Source of the DNA: Nelumbo lutea
Lineage: Eukaryota; Streptophyta; Magnoliopsida; Proteales; Nelumbonaceae
DNA length: 64,000 nucleotides
NCBI GenBank assembly: GCA_022828595.1
Contig: JAKGHH010000002.1
Span: 108,063,254 to 108,127,253 of the forward strand
Direction of reading: 5' to 3'
The notes beneath the pieces were generated by a model. The model did no database searches, was not told the origin of the DNA, and worked only from the letters and a program-made list of their open reading frames with translations. Each line of letters starts with the position of its first letter. Within the stretch, counting starts at the first letter, position 1. The position numbers and the translations under genes are program-made. Shown in pieces: positions 24,101 to 36,100 of this stretch.

Positions 24101-27100
24101 ACACATCCTCGCCTTACACCTCACTCCTTAAACCTCAACCAATCACCTTAGAGCGCCACATCATACCAACCAATCACATTTCTCCAGCTCTAGGCGCCCA
24201 AATCTACTCCCTCCATTTTGGGCCCCTAAATCTCAGTTCTACATAATATTGGGTGCCCTCTCCTTCTCTTTTCAGCCTTAGGATCTCCTTAGAACAATCC
24301 TAACCCTCCATTCTCAAACCCTAGGGTGCCCATATTTTTGCATAAACCCAAGAGTTGCCCATCTCTTCCTCTCTAATCCCAGTTATGTCCACCATTCTCT
24401 ATAAAAAAGACCCAAGGGGCCCTTGAGAAGGGGTTGACCCAATTCACAAGGTTAAGGTTTCTTGAGGAGTTCAAATGTTGTAGAAAGGAAGAACACCCTG
24501 ATCTTGTCAGGAGGGGTTCCTACAAGTAGTCCAACCAATCTGCAACTACCGCCACTGGATTTGATCAACCATCCCTTTCGTTTTCTTTATTTTCTTTCAT
24601 GTTATTTTTATTCTGGCAATCTTTTAGATTTAATTTCGGTCACAAGTAAGATGGAAGGCTATTCTTGAAAAGTTCAAGGGTAGAGGAAGAGGAGAACACC
24701 CAGGCAAGAGGAGGGGTTCCTGCTTGCAGTTCACCTAGCCACTACTGCCACCTCTGGATCCGGATCCCAACCAGTTTCCCATAGTTTTAGATTTACTTTT
24801 TACGTGTGTTTTTATTTTCCGTTCTTTAATTTCCAATTTTTATTTTATTTCTACAATTTATTTTTATCAAATTTAATTTTTGTCTTCCTTTCTGCAAATC
24901 TGAAATTCGGCCAGGTAAGACAGAAGGTCCAGCTCAAGGAGTTCGAGGGTCAAAGGATAGATCCGGAGACTGCTACCTCTGACCGAGTTCTAGATTTTTT
25001 TATTTCTATTATTTATTTATTTTTCTGCAATTTTTACTTTCAGCATTGTTAGAATTTTATTTTAATGGATTCCAGTTCAGTTAATTAAATTGTGTTTCTG
25101 CAATATCAAATCTTGTTATTTTGTCCGGATTGAAGTACGTAACAATTTTTCCCTCGCTTCCCTGTGGATACGACCCCTTTTCTCACCACTAACTGCATTT
25201 TGTAGTTATTTTGAGAATCGGAAAATTTATTAATATTGAAACTGGTGTTCCAAAGTGGTTAACAACACGCTTCTGGACACACCACTAGCCCACCCACACT
25301 CACATTACCAGACTTTAACCGGGATTTTGTAGTGGAGATTGATGCATTGGATAAGGGTATTAGGACAATCTTTATGAAGCAAGGACAACTCTTGGCCTAT
25401 TAAAGTAAGGCCTTGTCACCAAGGGCTCAAGCAAAGTCCACTTATGAGGAGTTAATGGCCATCACCCTAGTCATCTAGAAGTGGAGGGCGTACCTCATGG
25501 GTCAAAGGTTTACCGTTAGGACAGACCACCAAAGCATTAAGCATCTACTGGAGCAGTAGGTGTTAGGTCTAGATCAACAGAGATGGGATTCTAGGTTTTC
25601 TGAAAGAGTAAATGGTATTTTGAGTACCAAGAGACAGGGAAGATCATGATGTAGTTGCTATTCTCACCAATTCGGAAGATGTTTTTTTGGTCCAGATGGA
25701 TATGAAATAAACCTTGCTTGCCACTTGTCAGATGCTCACGATGCTTGGGGAATATGGCCTAAAAATAAGCACCTCTCACATCTGACATAAGAAGAGACTA
25801 CTTTGGGCTCTTGCTCACCATAGGTGCTTTCTTTGCATGGCTAGTTAGAAGTTACTTTCCGGTTGTTAATCTCCCAAAACTTTATCTAGTGTTTTAAAGT
25901 ATTTATTTTCTCAGTTATCATACCAAGTGAGAGCAGCCATATGTGGCAGAGCATCTATTGAGCCCCCCGGTGTTGCATAGACTCTCCTAAATTGACAACA
26001 TGTCGATGTTGGGGTATGTATCAGGGATCAGACACACATCAAAATCTGACACTCCATGGATTCTTGAGGACACTTTTATGTAACAGTTCCTTTTTATCTC
26101 CTAGCTTATTTGGCATAAATGAATGATTAATGTACAAAATGACTGTCATTTTTCATATCAAACATTACTAACCATTTTAATAGTATATAATTTTCCATAG
26201 TCATGTCTAGACATGTCCACAAGTCCATGTTTTCTCATCTTACCAAGTCAGTCGCACCGATGCGCATCAGATTCCAACTACCTTAATTTAAATTTTGATG
26301 GCTGCTATATTGGAAATGCATAAAGGTCATGTATGCAAGGAGAAGAAAAGAATTACAAAGGAGAAATCTTTTTTATGAGTATTATTGAGAGATCTCATTG
26401 GCATAATGAGAACCTATAAGAAATGGGAACTTCAATCAAAATGGACTTTTACCTAGTTTTAGATAGTAAATAAAAATTCATAACAAAGGAAGAAAAGATA
26501 GAAGAAAGTATACAAGAAGTGTAAAAGCTTTGCAGCCCAAGCACCACAGGCAAAAATCTCCTCTTTTGACTAAAGTGTCTAACCTTGCAATCACATAAAA
26601 GAACTCCATCCCCATAACCTACACTAATCTAAACACCCTTCTGTCTATCCTTTTTTTCCAGATGAACTTCTATATATTCTCCAAGGGTTGCACTTGTTCT
26701 CCTCTTTGAGCCCCACTTTTTCCCTTAAATTTTTTCTTCTTTTTTTTTTTTGATAAATGGAGGTTTAAGGTGAATAGGTGATTCATGGGTGGTGATGGGG
26801 TGAATGTTGGAAAGGGTGGTGACTGCTACTCAATTAGGAAAGATAGACACATTTTTCAGATGAAATAAAATTTCAGACAAAACTTTATCAGATAAGTTTG
26901 GAAGAGAAGGGGTAATTGGATGGATGTGGAACTGTATTGGGGGCCAATTCTTTTAGGTAGGTAGTGGGTATTGTATGAGTCATATCTTTGGGATGGTTGG
27001 GCTACGTGGTACTTTTGTACTCATGATAGGGTATACACCCTTTTGCTGTAGTGTATATTTTCTCTTTTCTTAATGTAAATAAGTTTCTGGCTAAAGTGTT

Positions 27101-30100
27101 GTCATTGAGAATCCGAGTAATACTACCCTCCATCATCAGTCAAGAACAAGGTGCTTTCGTGTAGGGAAGGCAAATAACGGATCAGATCCTAATAGCAAAT
27201 GAGTGTGTGGAGGATATGAGAAAGTCAGGAACCCAAGGTTTCGTTTGTAAACTAGATTTGGAGAAGGCTTATGATCTTGTGGATTGGAGCTTTTTACTAG
27301 AGGTCCTAGGGTGCTATGGGTTTGGAGATAGATGGTGCAATTGGGTAAAGGGTTGCACTTGTTCTCCTCTTTGAGCCCCACTTTTTCCCTTAAATTTTTT
27401 CTTCTTTTTTTTTTTGATAAATGGAGGTTTAAGGTGAATAGGTGATTCATGGGTGGTGATGGGGTGAATGTTGGAAAGGGTGGTGACTGCTACTCAATTA
27501 GGAAAGATAGACACATTTTTCAGATGAAATAAAATTTCAGACAAAACTTTATCAGATAAGTTTGGAAGAGAAGGGGTAATTGGATGGATGTGGATCTGTA
27601 TTGGGGGCCAATTCTTTTAGGTAGGTAGTGGGTATTGTATGAGTCATATCTTTGGGATGGTTGGGCTACGTGGTACTTTTGTACTCATGATGGGGTATAC
27701 AACCTTTTGCTGTAGTGTATATTTTCTCTTTTCTTAATGTAAATAAGTTTCTGGCTAAAGTGTTGTCATTGAGAATCCGAGTAATACTACCCTCCATCAT
27801 CAGTGAAGAACAAGGTGCTTTCGTGTAGGGAAGGCAAATAACGGATCAGATCCTAATAGCAAATGAGTGTGTGGAGGATATGAGAAAGTCAGGAACCCAA
27901 GGTTTCGTTTGTAAACTAGATTTGGAGAAGGCTTATGATCTTGTGGATTGGAGCTTTTTACTAGAGGTCCTAGGGTGCTATGGGTTTGGAGATAGATGGT
28001 GCAATTGGGTAAAGGGTTGTATTAGTTCCTGCCATTACTCCATTTTGGTTAATGGGGTGGTGAAAGACTTTTTCCCTAGCTTGTAGAGGCCTTAGACAAT
28101 GTGACCCCCTCTCCCCTTTTCTTTTTACCCTAGTTGCAGATAGGGAAGAGGAAGTTAGAGGCTGGAGGATTGGAAGGAACAATGTCCGGGTAACCCACCT
28201 GCAGTTTGCCGATGATATCATAATTTTTTGTGAAGGGGGTGGGAGGCGGGAAGTGAGAAATCTCAATGCATTGTTACAACACTTTGAGAATGTCTCCAAT
28301 TTGAAGATAAACCTGGATAAGAGTTGTATGGCAGGGGTTAATCTAAATGAGAGGAATTTGCAGTCTGTGGCGGATTGTTTAGGTTGTCCCATTTCTTCTT
28401 GGCCTTTGCAGTATCTAGGTCTCCCTCTAGGGGCTAACCCAAAGGAGAGTAGATTTTGGACCCCAATTCTGGAAAAATTTGAGAGAAGATTAGCTTCTTG
28501 GAAAAAGAACTACATTTCCATAGGGCGTCGAGTGACTTTATTGAGAGCTACCCTAGCAAATTTACCGGTTTATTTTCTCTCTATCTTTAGGATTCCTATT
28601 AGGGAAGCTAAGAAGTTGGAGAGGATAATGAGATCTTTTCTGTGGGAGCCTAGGGAGAAAAAGAAAGATCATCTAATCAATTGGGAAATAGTTTGTAGGA
28701 GTAAAGAGGAGGGTGGACTGAGAGTAGGAAGGTTAGCTCAAAGGGAGAGATTGTGGCATGAAGTGATAGCTAGTATACATGGTAGACGGGAAAATGGTTG
28801 GGATGCGGGTGTATCACGTCAAGCTACGTTGGCATCTCCTTGGAAAGCAATTCAGAGTGTCCTCCCTCAGCTTCTCAACTTAGTCAGGTATGATGTCAAC
28901 TCTGGTGACTCTGTTTTATTTTGGGAAGATACTTGGGTGGGTACCGTTGCCCTTAAAGACAAATTCCCGGCTCTCTATTCTCTTACCCTTTGCAAGGAAA
29001 AAACTGCTTCTCATTTTCTTCCTTCCATTACTTCACCCTCTTCCTTAAGCTAGGACTTTGGTTTTAGGAGAGGTTTGAGGGATGTTGAACTTAGTAGTGC
29101 TTCAGAATTGTTGTCTCTTCTTGGCAGTGTCTTTCTGGACCCTCTTCGCTCGGATGTGAGACTTTGGTCCCCTCATCCAAAAGGTTTTTTCACTTGTGCT
29201 TCCTTTTTTAAGTCCCTTTGCCCTTCCATGGGACAGTTGGGTTTCCCTGCTAAGGAGATTTGGTTCAGACCTGTTCCTCCTAAAATTATAATATTCTGTT
29301 GGGAGGTGTTTTATAGAAAGATCAATACTCTGGATTGCTTGCAAAAGAAAAGGCCTTTCATGTGCTTGTCCCCTAACTGGTGTGTACTTTGCAGGGCTAA
29401 TGGTGAGGATTGCTCCCACTTATTTGTATCTTGTTCCTTTTCTAGTGCTATTTGGAGTTGGATCTTTTCTTTGTTTGGATGCAGGAGGAATCTGTCCTCA
29501 GAATTAAGTCAGCTGTTCGATCCTTCTTGTTTTGTGTGGCCTACAAAAAAAGGAAAAACGATGTGGAGATGTATTAGAGCAGCAGCCTTGTGGACAATTT
29601 GGGAAGAAAGGAACGCTAGGGTGTTCAAAGAAAAGGAAAGAAGCTTACAAACTGTTGAGGATTGTTTATTGACTAGAGACATTCATTGGCTAAAAACTTT
29701 GGACTTCTTTCATACGTTTTCCTTTGATGACATTTGGAGTAACTGGAAGGCGGTAGCCACTAGTCATACGAGGAGGGACAAGGCAGCTGCAGTGTGGAAG
29801 CATCCACCTGAAGGTTGGGCAAAGCTGAATTTTGATGACAGTAGCCAAGGAAACCCAGGCCCTTCGGGGATAGGAGGGGTACTGAGAGATAGAGAGAGCA
29901 ACATCCTAGCTTTGTTTTCAGGCCCTGTGGGAATAGGAGACTCAAATAGAGCAGAGACCTTAGCGGCTTTACAAGGCATCCGAATTGCTGAACAGTTAGG
30001 AGTTCAACACTTGATAGTTGAAGGAGACTCTAAAATTGTTGTGGGATGGCTGACAAAGCCAGCTTCAGCTATGTGGCGATATAGAGATTTATTGAGGAAA

Positions 30101-33100
30101 GTCAATTGGCTCACAAGAAATATGACAGTTACCTCTCTTTGGGTAGAAAGATCAGCAAATTCCTTAGTGGATGGACTAGCTAAGCAAGGGGTTTCAAGGG
30201 ATCATTTGTTTAGGGCTGCCATGTAATTTTATTTCTGTTTATTTCTGCTTATTCGGTTCTTAATTGATGTAATACTTTGTTAGAAGAGGTAACAGCTCAT
30301 GCCTCTTCATGGGTTTCCTGTATTGCCTTATATTCTGATTTAATAAAGTATTTTCATTCATCAAAAACAAATGTAAATAAGTTTCTGGATCTGTTAATTA
30401 TATAAAAGAGATCTTACATACAAAATAATTTCCCTGTTAGAACAAGACATCGCAAGTTGGATAAAGATCCCAACTATTGTTCGTAGTAAGGTTATTGTTC
30501 ATTCTAAACAGTGCTCAACTCTTTTTCTATAGGACATTTTTAGAATCTCAAGAAGTAGTAAAAGAAGACAATGCATATATATCAATCAAACGCACACAGG
30601 CGTACACACAATGCATACTGTCAATAGAGACCAAAATTCAAAGATAAAGAATTAACTAACCACAAACCCATTGAAGATGGGGTATGTATTTCCATCAGAA
30701 TCTCTTCTAGTATTATGCCCAAGAATGCAGAGAGTTTGAATGTGAAAAATTTCCTGTCTCTTGTGTAAAACTTCAACTATTTTTGAACATAGATGAAAAG
30801 AATAACCTTCTGGTTCTATATGTCTATCTGAGACACTAATGCCACTGCAGTGCTGCACAAGAAGTATATTAATTCATTTAAAGCAAGTTATCCACTTCTT
30901 ATTTATAGTGTTAAGTAGCAATTAAATATTTATAAATGGAAAAAAAAAAAGGATTCAGAATCACAGGACAGACTTCACATGAGGTATCTTCATAGCCACC
31001 AATTAGATGCACCTGCAATTTATATTCTCATAGAGGATTAACTGCAAGAATATTTAAGAATAGAAAAGAACAAATATTTAAGAAAACAAGATCTGGTATT
31101 CAGAAAACAAATATTTAAGAAAGTAGAAAAGAACAAACATCCAACTCAGCATCTAATCTGGGATCAGCAACTAATGACAACATCTGGGCAAGGCCAAGAT
31201 CTACAATTTCTGGAGAATCCATATGGGCAACAGATGTCCTGTAATCGAAGCATATAGAGGACAGGAAATATGTTATTCAGAACATATGTTTATAACAGAT
31301 TGTTACAATTCTAACAAGTTCAGTGTCTAGACTAGCTGATTCTTACATTCCAGTCTTCTGGTTACGGATGACAAGACCTACACAGGTAGTTGCTTCATCT
31401 GTGCCAACTAACTTTAAATGTGGAAGAAAATTGAAAATTATGAAAATTGTTGGTGTAAGGGCATATAAAGAAAAGCCACTAAGCAGCATGAATAACAAGT
31501 AGTGAATTGACATCATCCAATAGAAATAAAAAAAATGAAAATCTACATTACAGCAAAAACATGAAACAGTTAACATATCTCATTAAAGCTATCAGGTAAC
31601 AGTTTTGAAGTCCTGAATCTTCAATAAAATAGTTCAAGTATTTATTTATTCTTTAAAGATAATTTACTGTTTTTAGATGTTTTAGTAAAGAATGATGACT
31701 GACCAAACCTTTTACCATTGAACCAAGCAATGGATCCTTTTCTCAGGAACTAAGAGTACCCACTAAAAAATTCCATATCCACATCTGGATTTGAAAGGCT
31801 AATTAAGATTTTTTTATAATAACTGAAAAAGAGAACATTTTTATTAAAGAAAAAACAGAGAGAAGTACATAAATGGGATATGGTGATGCGGTCACACCCC
31901 AATCCCAGTTCTTGCAAGGCAAGAGAAAAGGCAGCATAGAAGAGAAAACAAAACATAAATCATCATTAACCAAATTACAACTACATCTATCTGCTTGAAG
32001 AAATATTCCTGGAAATCAACATACCTCTACAAGTGCAGGATCAACAGTTGCATATTCTCTTTGAAAAATATAAACATGCTTAATTTGTGTAGATCCCTCC
32101 AAACCAGATCCTTCAGGGACTGAAATCTTCCTCTCTGGAATAGCTTTAAATGAATCCATAGCAGAAATCAGTACAGGATGTTCCAGCAATGCTTGCAGGT
32201 TCTCACTGCCCTGATCATAGCAACACATTTTGAAGGCTATTAATGTCTCTTCCACTTTTATTTCATTTTAACTTTTTTTGGATAGCTACATTAATACATG
32301 TAGCCTTTCCCCTTGCCCCTTAGTCAAACCACATCAATGGCAATAAGGTCAACAAAAACAACAAAAGAAAAGAATGCAAGTGGGAAAAATAGCTCCCAAA
32401 AGTGGGTCTAAAATATGGATTAGAGACAAAAGCCCATTTTGACCAAGCTGACAAGCACGACAGTCCCCCTGCTACCTCTCTGCTCTTAGGAGAGGATTTT
32501 CCAGATGCACCTCTCTCTAGTAGAGGAGAAGAGATGTTAATCGCCCTCCCACGCCATTAATTACAGGAAGCTTGAGTTTGGAGAGGGGAGATTTGGAAAA
32601 GGAGTCTGACAGAGTTGAGCTCGTATGAATCTGATGCAGATGTTGATGGTCAGGAGGTAGCTCTAGAAAGAGCTCAATCACTCTTCGAGAACAGAGGAAA
32701 CTGGGGAAGTGTGGATATCCTAGAGCTGAAGCAGCTTGTAAACTCAGACTACAGTCAATCTGATTCTAGACACCTAGAGAGAGGAGGAAAGCTCGAACTT
32801 GTGGCAAACCCCCTTCCAGGCTCTCCAAATAACCCTTTAGCTTGTCATTCTTTTGTTGCTTCTTCTCCCGTCTTTTCTACCTCTGAGCTTCACTCTACTC
32901 CTCTTTTCCCATGTTTCAGGTGAAGGTGGCCTTCTATCCCAACTTATGGCAAGTCTCTGCGATCAAGGTCAATTGTTGAAGACATGCCAGAATTTCAACG
33001 ACACAGAGAATAGTGGGGCAGTCAAAGGTCAATTGTTGAAGACATGCCTTCTATCCCAACAGCCGGTCTGCTCTGACAAAAAAAAAATTTGAAAAACAGT

Positions 33101-36100
33101 CAAAAGCGTTCGAATGGTTAACCGGCTGGTTCAGTGGTTTGCTGACCAAAATCAACGGTTTTGGGGAAAAACGGAACCGGTTCCCGATTTTTCCAGTGCA
33201 ACTATCCGGTCCGGTCTGGGTTTGAAAACCATGGCTAGAAAGGAACTTTGAAGAACAAGAGGTTAAGAAAGCAGTGTTTAAGATGGATGGTGATAGAGCT
33301 CCTGGACCCCATGGGTTCCCTATCCTATTCTATCAATTGTGTTGGGACACAATCAAGTCTGATCTGATGGAGGCATTTTCAGATTTCTACCTTTTGGCCA
33401 TCATGAACAAAGGTAACAACTCGACCTTTATCATCCTAGTTCCAAAGAAAGAGGGGACCTTGGAAAGTTAAGGACTTCAGACCTCTCAGTTTGGTGGGAA
33501 GTTTATACAAAATAGTAGCTAAAGTACTGGCGACTAGACTAAAGGAGGTGCGGAAAGATTTAATTTCAAGCAACCAGTTTGCCTTTGTGGAAGGGAGACA
33601 GATTATTGACAGCAAACTAGTGGCTAATGAATGTGTAGAAGAAAAAAGACAAAGTGGCAAGGCAAGGGTGGTAATCAAGCTGGATCTGGAAAAGGCCTAC
33701 AACAAAGTGGATTGGGATTGCTTGGTAGAGATTCTAAACCTGGGAGGTTTTGGAAGTAGGTGGGTGAGATGGATTAGAGGGTGCATAAGTTCTGTTTGGT
33801 TTCCAATCCTAATAAATGGTGAACCTACTGGCTATTTTAATGCAAACAGGGGTCTGAGACAAGGCTGCCCTCTCTCCCCCCTACTCTTCACTTTGGTGAC
33901 TGATATCCTCAGTTATTTGCTTCAAAAAGCGAGGGAGCAAAACCTGCTGAAAGGGTTTGAGGTAGGTAGGGAAGAAATTCAGGTATCTCACTTGATGTTC
34001 GCAAGTGACATAATCTTGTTCTTGGAGGCGGATTGGGACAACATATCCAACCTAAAAATGGTGTTAAACATTTTTGATCTGGTGATTGGTCTTAGAATTA
34101 ATTTCTCCAAAAGTAGTATTGTGGGCTTAAATGAAAGTGACTCTCTGTCGGATAGGTTCAAGGAGCTGTTAGGCTGTAAACTGGAAAGGCTTCCCATTGC
34201 CTATTTGAGAATGGCTCTTGGTAGGAATCCAAGGAGTCGACTTTTGGAATCCAATGGTAGAAAAATGTGAGAGAAGATTGGCCACGTGGAAGAAAAGCTA
34301 CCTATCAAAAGGGGGAAGACTCACACTTATCAAGGCTTCCCTTGCCAACTTGCCTACCTATCATCTGTTGGTTTTCCGAGTCCCGGGCAAAGTAAAAAGT
34401 AAGATTGAGAAGATCCAGCGGGATTTCCTATGGGAAGGAGGTGGAGAAAAGAAGTGCCATTTAGCTTGTTGGAATCAATTTTGCAAGCCTAAGGAAGCCA
34501 GTGGATTGGGGCTAGGACATATTATGTAAAGGAACATAGCCCTTCTTGGAAATTGGTTGTGGAGGTACCCCTTGGAGACAGAAGCCTTGTGGACAAAAAT
34601 CATCAAGAGCAAGTACGGAAGACACTCCAATGGTTGGAATAGCAAGGTCCACTTAAACGGAGTCAAAGCTTCTAACCCTTGGAAAGGTATTTCTTCTATT
34701 TATGACCTATTTATTGATTTTGTTAGATACAAGGTGGTAAACGGGAGCAGAATCAAATTTTGCACTGATTTGTGGTGGGGAGAGGATACCCTCGCTAACT
34801 CTTACCCTAGAATTTTTAACCTATCCTGCTCCAAAGAAGCCACAGTAGCCTTTAGCCTTAGCCCCTCTCCTTCAGGAACCAGTTGGAAACTTAGTCCTGC
34901 CGGCAAGTTCTCAACTAATTCTTTTTTCAAGGTTCTAGTTGTAATCTGAAGAGCTATACTCGAAGTAGCAAGGAGGAGAAGAGAACCACAGAACTTAAGA
35001 GAATGTCGAACTGTACTAGGCAGTCGACCAGTCTTTTATTTATAGATGAATATAGTACAAGGTACAAGAAATTACTGGGATGCCCCTGATTAGTGATGGG
35101 ACACCCAGATGACTTAAATCACTAAACAGAATTAGGCCCATTAACGCAGGCCCGATTACAAGATAAATTAAACATAAGACTGGGCTAATAAGAACTCTTA
35201 TCAGCCAAACATCACTCTAACATTCTAACACTCCCCCTCAAGCTAAGCATGGATATCAATCATGTTTAGCTTGCCAGGTATGTCCCCGAACTTTGTTGAT
35301 GCCAGCCCTTTTGTTAATACATCTGCAATTTGTATCTCTGATGGAGTATAAGGTACACAGAGTTCTCCTGAAATAATTCTCTCTCTGACAAAGTGTCAAT
35401 CAATTTCAATATGTTTTGTCCTGTCATGCTGTACGGGATTGTTGGTAATGTTGATAGCAGCTTTATTATCACAATACAGCTTGAGAGGACCCTCAGTCTT
35501 GATACCAAGCTCATTAAGGAGAGTTCTGAGCCATAAGAGTTCAGCAACCCCGTGTGCCATAGCCCGGTATTCTGCTTCTGCACATGATCTAGCCACAACA
35601 TTCTGCTCCTTACTACGCCATGTGACTAGGTTTCCTCCCAAGAATTTACAGTAACCTGAGGTTGATTTTCTGTCTCCAACAGACCCAGCCCAATCAGCAT
35701 CAGTGTAGGCTTCAATTTCAAGTCTGTTGTTTTTTCTGAATAGAATTCCTTTCCTTGGGCAAGTCTTCAAGTATCTGAGGATTCTTTCCACTGCTCTCAC
35801 ATGAGGGGCCTTTGGTGAGTGCATGAATTGACTGACAACATGCACTGCATAGGCAATGTCTGGCCGAGTAAGGGATAAGTATATCAGTTTTCCTACCAAT
35901 TTTTGGTACCTTTCCTTATCACAATATTCCTCACCCATTGATTCTTGTAATCCATGGCTTGGTTCTATTAGAGTGTCTACTGGCCTGCACCCCATCACGC
36001 CTGTTTCCTCTAGGAGATCTAGCACATACTTTCTTTGAAATATGTAAATTCCTTCTCTTGATCTAGCAACTTCAATCCCAAGAAAGTATCTCAGATTTCC

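Larger units (their letters stand above)
15849..25284 (+). mobile_element. Athila/Tat-like gypsy element (gypsy 2)
   Basis: A 9.4-kb LTR retrotransposon with 1.6-kb LTRs (15849-17495 and 23648-25284), a primer-binding site at 17501, gag remnant, RT-RNase H-integrase in gypsy order, and a polypurine tract at 23636-23647. It interrupts an older gypsy pol. The flanks TTAGC (15844-15848) and CTAGC (25285-25289) look like a 5-bp target duplication with one later change. Its RT style ([12 protein letters not shown]), its TGGCACTGTTGTCGGGG primer region and its gag [11 protein letters not shown] motif suit the Athila/Tat group. All coding regions carry stops. Confidence 0.88.
27091..30369 (+). mobile_element. 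5'-truncated L1-like LINE (LINE 2)
   Basis: The insertion starts inside the reverse transcriptase (AKVLSLRIR) and ends in a short A-rich tail CATCAAAAACA. The 19-bp target duplication AATGTAAATAAGTTTCTGG lies at 27072-27090 (again at 27737-27755 because of the later tandem duplication) and at 30370-30388. Without the extra duplicated part, the LINE is about 2.6 kb. It sits about 270 bp from NTAN1 exon 6, in intron 6, in the orientation opposite to the gene. Confidence 0.9.

Noticed and set aside
32016..32255. [15 protein letters not shown] as the NTAN1 start
   Set aside because: This ATG is upstream of the exon 2 acceptor; exon 1 at 43207 gives the conserved N-terminus and matching phase.
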